Assembly: GCA_964007475.1 (NCBI GenBank)
Contig: OZ023275.1
Coordinates: 4,774,001-4,838,000 of the forward strand
DNA from: Hybos culiciformis
Taxonomy: Eukaryota; Arthropoda; Insecta; Diptera; Hybotidae
Direction: 5' to 3'
Length of the DNA: 64,000 bases
In this document: in pieces, positions 41,901-53,900 of the stretch
Position numbering within the stretch: position 1 is the stretch's first letter
Layout: every line of letters begins with the position of its first letter
Program-made: the position numbers and the translations under genes
Notes under the pieces: generated by a model
Told to the model about the DNA's origin: nothing
Databases searched by the model: none
Seen by the model: the letters and a program-made list of their open reading frames with translations, nothing else

Positions 41901-44900
41901 CTTTCGAAATTAAGTGCTTCAGTATATTTTTCATTGATTTACGTGCGTTTTCTTTTTTCTTCTTCTTAAAATATTCAAAATTTGAATCATTTCGAAACAG
42001 ACAAATTTAAATTCACGTGAATCAAATAAATTTTAATTTGTGTATTAAAACAAAAAGATAAAATTAAACGAATAGCTAATTACAAGGTTAAATATCGCGT
42101 TAATTAGAAATTAAAAGAGTCTAAAGTAAATTTTTTGTTTTACTGAAAATAATTTAAGACATTGTACATTATGGAAGTTATTGCTCAAAAGGTTATTATA
42201 ATGTTACGGTTCTGGCACTGAATTCCACAGTTATTTTATTACGGATAAATTTATTAAATACAATTTCATTAAATGTTTTACTCAAATTGACACCTAAATC
42301 TTCTAATTAACGTAAATTTCGAAATAAATTACAAATAATTTTATTTTGAGGAAGAACAACAAATCTCTAATTTTTTTTTTTAATTGTCGATAAATCAATT
42401 TATTTTTAAATTGAAAAAAATGTAGATACGTTATATGTGTAAAAATAAAAAAGTATGATAAAATTTTTTAAAACTTATTAATACACTTTAAATATTTAAA
42501 TGAATTTTATTATATACATTCAACATCTCTAAATAAATAGGTACATATATTTATAATCCTTAATGTGTCAACCATATTTGTTTTTGTGGAGAAGTACTTT
42601 TAAGAATGAATTAAAAAAAAAATACTGTACAGACAAATTGATTCATTAATAATTCTGATGCTTGAAAACAAATATCATTGAAATTTTAAATTCTATTTTC
42701 TTTTTTACATTTTGTTAGAATGGCATACATATAGGTAAGTGAAGGTGATCACAATATTGTTTCATGGTTAGCACTGAAAAGAGATCCAGGAAATGAGTTC
42801 TAGAAAAATCTTTGGAAATTTATGTACAGAACAATTGTTTAATTTATTCAAGGAATGTCTATCTAGCTAGTTTTCCTTAAATTAGCAAGCGGAGGATTAA
42901 CAAAATTTAAATTAGATTTTCTCTTACATATAGGTACCTATAACAAGAAATGAATAATTTATTTTTACAATTTTTATCTAATAATTAAAATATTGATTAT
43001 CTAAGTTTTCAATAACAATTATTATGTAAATTTCGCAGATTATATTATCGGTTGTTAAAGCAATAATATATTTTAATGTGCATGTGATCGGTAATTTAGC
43101 TCGGTAAATGGTATATTACGTGCCTCAATACACATGTAATTATTTAATTAAGTAAATTTTATTTACATTCTCCGTATTAAGTAAATTTTATTTACTTTCT
43201 TCATTTTGAACTTTTGTTTATTTTTTGCACTGCAAATGTACTGATTGCAACTACCTCTCACATGCACATTTAAACAGTATACAAAACATGTTAATATAAT
43301 TTGTTGTTCAGCTCGTTGTGTATATACACAAAAACACATAGACACTTGTCAATATTATATCACTCTACCTAACGGTCTCGTGATATACGTATTGACTCGT
43401 CTCTATGTGTTTTTGTGTATACACAACTCGTTGTAATAACAAATTTTCTTAACATGTGTTGTAATCTAATATTAGTACAGCAGGCAAGTGGATTATATAA
43501 CTTTTATCGTTAGGTCGACAATCGACAATTGACACAAAATCTTACAATATGTATTGTCCATAAATTATTTTATGTATTAATTATTTATCAAAAATAATAT
43601 GAAAAATGTAATTTCACCTTTTAAAATCAAATGAAACAGAGTATCTAGAATTAACACATTTTGTGTCAAATGTCGACCGATCGACAAAAGTTATATAATT
43701 CCACCGCTCTAATTTTATTCCACGTTTTGAAATATCAAATCATAATAAAAAAAAAATAATTTCCTTTATTTATTTGCTAAAAATCAGTAAACGTACTAAA
43801 GTCTATAAACTTTGGTATTAATTCAAACAAAGTATTATTATGTGTGTCAGATAATTATACATTTAACTTTAATGTCACGTATTTGGTGGGTTTTAATTTT
43901 TAATAGATTTTTAACGTTTATTATTTAAGAAATGTATTGTCCATGTATATGAGTTAATGTATTTAAATGTATGTTTTCTTTTTACGATATTTCAGTCAAG
44001 TGTTTAGTTTATTTTTCATATATTCTGAAGTTATATCATTGTTCTATGTATACATAAAGAATGTCAACCTTAGTTGAATTATCTATGTTTTTATTTTAAG
44101 GTCTGCTACTAAACCATCAAGATAATGATTTAATTGTGTAGCATGTGTATATTAAATATCCACTTTAATATTAAAATATAAAGTGGAGAAGTGAACCCAA
44201 ATATTAAAATTCGCCGTAATTATCAAATGATAAGTTTTATGATAAAAAATATTGAGTTTTTGAAGTATATAATGGTTTAATCTGTTAATATAAAAAATTA
44301 TTTTTAACTGGTTCAAAGTAATCAATTTATATTGACAAACAAACGACATCTAACAAAGATAACACTTAATAGTAGTCTAAGTATAATAATTTGTTTGATT
44401 TTGTATCTTATTTTCTAAAAATATTAGTCCGTTCTCAAATTAAGAACTATTTTGGAAACTGAAATATTATTTCAACGTCTACGATTTCTAGTTTTGGAAC
44501 GACACGATTTCACTGCTTTTATTCTACAAATGAAGATTTTTTGACGCAGAAATCTGCAAAGGAAAGTTTTAAATTTTTCCGTAATAAACTCAGTTTATAG
44601 GCTTATTTTTTAAAAAACAAAAATTTGAAAAATAAACAGATGTTGCAGATGATACAGATTTAATGTCAAGACTATCTCAATTTCCAAAAACAAGGAATTT
44701 TCTTTAGCAATAAAAGGATATTTCATGTTTTGAGATAGTCTCAGTTTGCGAACTTACTTTGTGTTTCTTGCTTACTCTATAACTAAAAATAAGAAAACAA
44801 AGCTAACTTTACTTAAGTATCATACAAAAAAATTAATAAAACTAACAAAATGTCATCAAGCATTTCGTTTGAGTCATACATTCGTTTAAACTTTAAACAA

Positions 44901-47900
44901 TAAACATATCAAAAAAATATTAAAATAATAATTGATGTTTGGTTTACAATGTGCTATAATACAAAAATTTTCGCAATATAGAGAATAATAATAATACAAT
45001 ATTTATAAATATCAGCTTAATTTTTGATAAAATTTCTTGTCTTGGCCTCCAGAACATTTGAGAGGGGGAACAAAAAAAAAAGCGAAAATAATTAATTACC
45101 GATAAGGAATTAATGCCAATATTGCGAACTCTTATCAGTTACATATATTATATATTATTCGAGTAGTTATTTAAAACACAAGTTTGTCACGTGGGGTGTT
45201 TTTTATTTTTTATATTTAGGTATAAAATAAAAAAATATATATAATTTGAATTGATTTTTTTTTTTATGAACAATCTATAGCATTTTTAATGTGTCTGTGA
45301 ATAAAAAATTATAATAATAATAATAAATCGTTAGATCATTATATTATATTATAATAAATGTATAAACTTAAAGTGTACGAAAAATGTATAATTTATAATC
45401 AATATAAAATCAAATATGCAAATTATATAATATTATAAAATAAAATATATTATAGAAATTTTAAGATTTATTTATAGACATTTTATTACTATATGTTATA
45501 ATATGTAAATGATGAAGAAGATATAATTGATTTGATTTTATTGATATGATTTTTGATTTATTTTCAACAAGTTTAGGTATAAAAAAAAATAACAGTCCGT
45601 GGACACAAAAACCGAGTAAAATTATTTTTTTAAAAACATAATGTACAAATATTAACTGACAAACTTTACTACTAACTAACTCGATGTAACTTTGATTTTG
45701 ATAATACTTTGAATTTTTTTAAACCATATTATGTACAATGGCACCAAATTTTTTTTCGGAATTTTAATTGAAAAAACTAAATACATATTACAAACTTCCA
45801 AACGTTTAATAATCTGAAATACATCCGAAAATTATTAAATTTGTAAAATGCCTATCTTGAGCTGAGAAAAACTTTAGGTCACTATGTTCATTATATTTTT
45901 AACTTAAACATATTTTTTTTAAAAATATTGAAACGATAATTCTTTAATTCACGAGTATTTATAAATAAGTTGAATCTATTTAGTATTTTATAATTTACCA
46001 GTCCTAATTATTAAGGAAATTTTTTAATATCAAGAAATAATAAATTAATTAGAATTTTATGTTATTTTTAGGTATATAGTTATAGTGAAAACTCGAACAT
46101 CAGAATGAAAAATGCTTGTATACACTTAATTCAATGCTAATATAAAATAAAATTCAATAAAAAATATTAATTTTTTTAAAAAACACTTTTTCTTGAAAAT
46201 TTTAAAAATTTTTGTAAAAAAGTTTTCGTTTTTCTGAAATTTAATATTAAATGTAATTGTGTAACAAAAAAAAAATTAAAATTCTTGTGAGCTCATTTTG
46301 TGCACTTAAAAAGTGAAATGTTTACGTTTTTATAATAATTATTATAATAATAATAATAACAAAAATAAAATATTGGCAAAACAAAAAAGAAATTATAGAA
46401 AAGTTTTCAAGGTTTAAAATACATATCATTTTGTAAAGTGTGTTTTGTTTTTTGTTGGTTTGTGAACACAGCAACCTCGTTTTAATGTCGAACCTCAAAT
46501 ATGCCGAATTTATTTTAGATGAATTAAATTTTCTTTTTTTTTTTGTTTGCAATTTGTACAACCTTCAGAGCTTTAAACCTAAAGCTTCCGAGATTGCGCA
46601 ATATTTTCATTTAAATTGTATAAAATGTTTATATTATTTATATATTATTTTTAAATTTAAAACATTTAAGTAATTCAAATAATTTTAACTAGGTGTGTTT
46701 TATAATAAATAAAAGCTATAACATTATAATCTATATAAGTAATAAATAATTATTAAATATAAGTGTTATGTTCATAATTAATTTTATTGTCATCTCTATT
46801 ATCTCATCAATTACTTGAAGTAAATATCCGAGTAAAATACATAAGTTCTTTTATAATCAAAATGAAAGCTTTTACCGCCATATCATAAAAAAAAATCTAT
46901 AGTTGATTTTGAAACCAGTTTTCTTGAATTAAATTTTAAAAATCTGAATTCAACGATTCTATAAAACAAGTTCTGACAGAGATCTGTAACTGATATATTT
47001 AATTTTTTTTTAAATAAGTACCATTTTGTATTATTGACAGTATATTATTACTTTGAAATTTTGGTATGCGTATATGACCAAATAATTTTGACTATAATTA
47101 ATCATTGTAATAATTGCTCACACCCACAAACAAAAATAATCTATTTTTCATAATTGAATAAGATTTTTTTTTTTATAAATTTTCACTTAATATTTTATTT
47201 ATGAAGACCAGGAATTCTCTTTTTTTGAACTTTGAGTGCACTCGAAATTAGTCAGCTGTAATAATAAAATATTTTGGAAAAATTTAAACAATATAATTAT
47301 AAACATAATTCAATCAATTTGAACAAGTGTCTTTATTATTATTCAAATATTGAACATATACCATAAGCTAATATATGAAAAAGATTCCACATTCAATAAT
47401 AAATATTTGTAAAATGAAATTAAAATTGCAAAATTTAAAAAAAAAATACTAAGAACAAATTACATTTTTTGTACGTTATAAAATATGGTTACATGGACCG
47501 AAATTTAATCTTCACATAGTACATAAGAATTCGTAACAATGTGAAGCCCTTGAAAGTTTTTTTTTTTTTTTTTATTTACATATTTTTAATTTCTTTAAAA
47601 AATATTTTAACACAAAAAAAAAAAATATTGCTTCAAAAAAAAAATAAAATTTGATACACAAAAAAATCTTTGTTTGAAAAAAAAAAATTATATATGTATA
47701 TAATGTATATTATTTCTTATATGAGATTGACAAGAAAGCTTTTTTTTTATATTCACTTGCGATATTTGCATATAAAAAACATGTGCCAATTTTTTAATAA
47801 GTTTTTTTTTTTATCGTTTATGTTAAATTTTCTTTAATCCAACATTTCCATAAAATATATAGGTACAATAGTATAATAAAAAAGACATCAAATTTGGAAT

Positions 47901-50900
47901 TTTTGAATTAATTTCTTACTTTTTGAAAGTATATTATACATATTAAGAAAACATTGTAGAACTACTATAAATACGATTTGAATTTGCGAAAGTAAACAAA
48001 TAAAAGAAAAAGAATTATTGCGCATTTTATTAATTTGCCATGACGCATAATTACTTATCGTAATCACATTATTGTGGACTCTTTTGATATTACTTACTTA
48101 TACCCCGTTTTACAGATTGCTTTTTTCATGCCTTTTTTCAATCCTTTTTTCATGAAAAAAAAAAGAAGAAAAACCTATTCCATCTCTTTTTTATTCATAT
48201 AAAAAGTTACCTGATACTTTTTTTCACTTGACTTTTGGCATATTTGACATTTTAAAAATATTAACTACTTTTTTTTTGATTTGTGACGTTTTTTGTTCAA
48301 AAAGGAGTAAAAAAACACCATAAAAAAATATGTAAAACCGGTATTAGAATTTGTTAGTATAGATAAAAAGTTTTCATTATTTGTTGGTTTCGTAATAGTG
48401 ATTTATATTTACATTTGACATATAACAGCGAATGTATATTATTCGCGTTTATGTTTAGTTTGCTGGCAATATTTCTCAAAGTAAATTAAAACTAATTTCA
48501 ATTTTAATTTAAGAAACAAAAAATTAATAAATTATGCATTAAATTAAAATTGATTTATTTCCAGACCTTGAACTAATATTTCAATTATAGGATAACGTAA
48601 TTTTTGTGTAAATAAATAATGAAAAGTCTCTTTAAATTCTGTAACAGAAAAGTTATTAATAATATAAATTTAAGTACTTCTACTTAATAGTTAAATTGTT
48701 ATTATAGTAGTTATTACAGTAGAGTTATTATAGTAGTTATGCATTTATACTTGTAGATATATATATTATTAGGAGTAAACCTTAACTTTTCATTTAGTTT
48801 TTAAATCAAAAAATTTCATGTAATATTAATGTTAAAAAAAAAATAAAAAAATAAATGTTTTCAAAATGTTTATTTATTAATAATATTGATTAAAAGTACT
48901 GTCTGGTACCATTTAAGATACCAGTTACCTAGCTATTTAAATTTTTGAGATATTCCGGAATTGTTATTATTCTTTAAATATTGAATAAAAGTATGTATGT
49001 TATACATTTATTATGCAATATTTCAAGTACTCAATTATTTTACTTATACCTTGTTCGGACTTCAACATTTATCCGGATAAATAAGTGGAAATTTCCACTT
49101 TCTGAAACTACCGTTCGCACTTGAGAAGTTTGACAATTCTAGAAAAAACATAAATAAAAAAGCAAACAACTTTCTGTTACTTCAAAAAAAAAATTTTATT
49201 ATGAATTTTAATAAATAATTTTAAAATTAAATATCACTTTTTTTGTTGGTTTTCATTTTTTTGACATTTTGACACACAATAAACGGTGCCAACCGTACCA
49301 AATCTATCAAAAAATAGCTAAAAGGAACTAGCTAAGTGGAAAAATAACTGGAAATTAAAATATCCGGAAAAAATTTTTGTATGATAATATCCACAAAGTT
49401 TCCGGAAAAATCGAAATATCCGGAAAAATGTTGAAGTACGAACAAGGTATTAGGTATTTATATGTACTCGAAGTACGAAGTAAAATTTTAAATGTCTTTT
49501 ACACACGCTGAATTCATTTCCATTTATTCAGCTAGTCAGCCCGTTTTTTTTTTTAATTAGAGTATAAAAATTAATTTTGTTTTGAATGCAAAAAAATAAT
49601 TTATGAATAATAAAATTAATTAATTCGGTGATAAAAGTATGAAAAAATTATTATTATTTCAATGAACACTCATTTGCTATATAATAAATAATATTTTTTT
49701 TTAAATGCTAACACTTTTTAGTATAATTTTTAATTTTAATTAAAAATGTGTTTTTTTTAGTGTTATAACGTTCTAAGATAGACTTCATGTTTTTTTTTTC
49801 AGATAGTATGTAATAAGAAAATAAATATTCAATGCTCCTATTCGGGATGTCAAATAAATAAGATCCGGCATCTAAAAATCTATAACACTACTGCTGTCAC
49901 AGAACTAAGTAATTTATAATATCTAAATAATCTATATCAGCGTTTCTCAACCTTAGGGTCGCGACCCGAATTTGGGTCGCGAAAGATTTTCAATGGGTCG
50001 TTTTAATGGAAAAATTCTATTGCAAATGCTACATATATTTTTTCAAAAATAATAAAATATTTTGATTGCGTAAGAAGAATTAACCTATACCTTATTTTTC
50101 AAAATATTGCTGTTTTAACATTGATAATTGAGTAAATCCTTTGAGCCAGACTTAATAAATTATCAAATAATTGTCAACAACAAATAAGCCTTTAAAATAA
50201 AAATAAATAAAACATTTTAAAGTTGTCTTTCATTTCTTCTACTTGTCAATGCATACCATTTTCATATTGAGGGTCGCGTTATTTTGTACTCATATTTTAT
50301 AGGTCGCTATACCAAAAAGGTTGAGAAACGCTGATCTATATAACACAACTGCTGCCACAAAACTAAGTAAAAAATTGCTCAAATATTGATATAACTGTGT
50401 AGAATTAATATTAGTTCTTGGAAATTCCATATCATTCTATTTCATTTTTCATATATTATGCTCTGGTTAGCTCCTTAAAACATATCGCAGCTCATTATAA
50501 ATTTAATTTAATTCAAATTAGCTTGATGAACTTTGTCATATAATTATATCTCGATAACAACTTTAATCAAACAAAAATATTTAAATGAAAAAGAACTAAT
50601 AATTTCGTTAAAAAGCTTGATTGACCTTAAATTCAACATAAATATAATGATTAATCTTGGCTGCTTATTAACTATATAATATTTTATTTAAATCAGACAA
50701 AAATATTCGTAATTAGCTGTTACTATAGCAATATTTGTAAAAAAAAATTTCAGAACTGATTGCGATAAAGCAAAAAATTTTATATTAATTTTTGTTCAGA
50801 ATTCTGATAGAACTTATGAAAAATTATATTAATCAAATTTTCTTATGTATAGACATTATAAGGCTAATTAATTAAAATTACGAAAATATATATGTATATA

Positions 50901-53900
50901 CGCAGGGGTGCTCAAAGATTTATGTATGAGGTGCCATGTTCGAAAATAGTTAAATACTTTAGAGCCGCAAAATTATCAATGCAAACTTAAATTTAAATTT
51001 TATTATTATAATTAATTTATTTATTTATTTCATATCTGCTTAATACAAACAGTTTACAAAAAAGCTTAAATCTACAGTTTACAAAAAATATACATTATCA
51101 AAGCAAAAATTTACTTACATAATTAATTATTTATTATTATTATAATAAAAAACAAAAAATTATCATCTTAGCAAAAAATTAAATTACATAACATAATTCT
51201 ATTCGTAAGAAATAAAATATTTTTAGCGAAAGTCAATACGGTTAAATAATCGAGTTTTTTGAATATGTTTTGATAAGGAAAGGTCAATGAAATCTTTGTA
51301 TCTATTACCCAAAATCAACATTCGATTGACAGGTTCAAATTTACAATAATTAGTTCTATGGGGAAAAGTAACAAAGAGATTTGGGGAGCGCAATCTGAAA
51401 TTAGTAGTAAAATGAATTTTATTGGAAATATATTTGGATACTATATTATTGTTAATAATTTCAATTAGGAAAATGAGATCAGCCACCTCTCGCCTTTTTT
51501 CCAATGAAGTCAAATTAATCAAATTAAGTCTGTTGTGATAAGATGGAAGAACAAGTGGGTCAGACCAAGGTAAGTTACGTAAAGCAAATCTCAGAAATTT
51601 TTTCTGAATGGATTCAATTCTATCAATGTGAACTTGATAGAACGGAGACCAGACTTGGCTGGCATATTCCAAATTGGGTCGGACCAAAGTCATAAATAGA
51701 GCTTTTAAAGTATAGGGATCTGGAAAATCTTTGGACCAACGTTTAACGAAACCCAACAATGAATTGGCCTTGTTTATGATATAGGTGTAATGATTTTTAA
51801 AAGAAAGTTTTTCATCAAAGTAAATGCCGAGATCTTTGATTGATTCAACTCTTTCCAAAGGTTCGTTGTTAAAAGAGTAAGATGTTTGAATTCTATTTAC
51901 TCGACGGGAATAAGTCACAAATTGGCATTTTCCAATATTAAGCTTAAGATTATTAACATGACACCAATTATAGAAGTTGTCTAGGTCATGTTGAAGCAGA
52001 GAGCTGTCAGATTCAGTCACAATTTTTTTGAAAAATTTCATATCATCTGCATATATCTGCACTTCACAATGGTTTAGAACGGAAATGACGTCATTTACAG
52101 AAATGATAAAAAGTAATGGGCCTAAGTGACTACCTTGGGGAACTCCGGAGTTTGCTGAAATCGGGGATGATGTAACGCCTCTGAAAGTGACATTGTAACT
52201 TCTTCCCGAGAGGTAAGACTGTATCCAGTTGAGAAAATATTCAGGGAAGCCGTAAGCTTTCAATTTAAGAAGAATTACGCTATGTGGTAAGATGTCAAAA
52301 GCTTTACTTAAGTCAGTATAGACGACGTCTGTTTGAAAACCTTCCTCCATGTTAGCTAGAAATTTGGAAGTACATTCAACTAAGTTTGTTGTGGTCGATT
52401 TATGCTTCATAAAACCGTGTTGGTTATCAACAAGAAATTTTGTGCAATGAGGATAAATTTCGTCAAAGATTATGAGTTCAAACAGTTTTGGGATTGAGGA
52501 AAGTTTTGCGATAGGACGGTAATTAGAGACATCATTTCTAGCATTAGCTTTATGGGTGGGTCTGATAAATGCCTTTTTCCAGATGGATGGAAAAATACCT
52601 AAGGACAAGGAAAGGTTGAAGAGGCAGGATAATGGGAGAGCAAGAACATCAGAACAATTTTTTAAGATAATTTCTGGAACACCGTCTGGACCTGGAGAAG
52701 CATTATATCCAAGACGGTTCAGATATTTTTTTACCAGGCCGTCGTCAAAATAAAGATTGGAGAAGGTTGTTTTAATACAGTTATTCAAATGGGTGAAATT
52801 AGAATCCAGAGCATTAAATGCGGTGTCCGGGTACGATTTAGAAAAGAAGTTTCGAAAAAACTCACATATTGTACCTGAATCACCACTCGAAGAATTAAAG
52901 AATTTCATAAATGAAGGGTATTGGTCTGATTTTCTTCTTGAATTCACAAATTTCCAGAAAGATTTAGGATTGGATTTCAATTTTACAGACATGTCTGAAA
53001 TATAACGATCATGTGACTGATTTAAAAGTTCTTTAAAGTTATTAAATAAAATTATGAAGTTACTGTAGTCACTGTCAGTTTTTGATTTAAGGTACTTGCG
53101 CCATACCTTGTTTTTTCTGTTTCTTAATGTCTTTAAGTCACGGGTAAACCAAGGCGGACTGGAATTGCAGTCTTTGTCTCGTTCCAAAGGAGTGAAAATA
53201 TTAAAACCTTCTACTAAGATTTCATAAAATTTTAACGATATTTGCTCAATATTATTATCAAGAAATAATAGAGAGAAGTCAATATTACTATAAAATTCGT
53301 TTAGTCCATTGAAGTTAGTTTTATTAAAATTAAAATGCATAGAGCAAGTCAAATTTTTTGGACAGGAGGGGGTATTAATGCATAAGGAAAAACTAAGAGG
53401 GGGATGATAAGAGTCTATATCAACTAATGGGCAGGAACTTTCTATCGGAATAATATTGTCCCAGTTAGAAACAAAAACGAGATCAAGTTGTTTATCCTGG
53501 TGATTTTTTATGGAAGAGATTTGCTGAAGAAAGCATGAGTTTAGTGAATCAATAAATATCGATTCAAGTTCATTAAGATCTCCAGAAGGGATTAAGAAAT
53601 TATCTTCATCATGATGAATCCAGTTAATGTTGGAGAGATTAAAATCGCCAAAAATAAAGAGTTCATCAGAGGGTTCTAAGTTTGCAGAAAAGGATTCAAT
53701 AATTGTTACAAATTTCTGATATAGATCAATATTTCGACCTGGAGGAATATAACAATTTATTATAAATATATTACCAGAAGACCCTTTTACACTAATTCCA
53801 ACTATTTCTAATGGGTCATGGCTCGAGAAAGCAATTTCTGTTGCGTGAAAAGAATTCTTTATAGCAACTAAAACACCCCCTCCCCTAGGCACTCTCCCGC

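Noticed and set aside
52556..53005. Two plus-strand open frames
   Set aside because: Antisense shadows of LINE ORF2.
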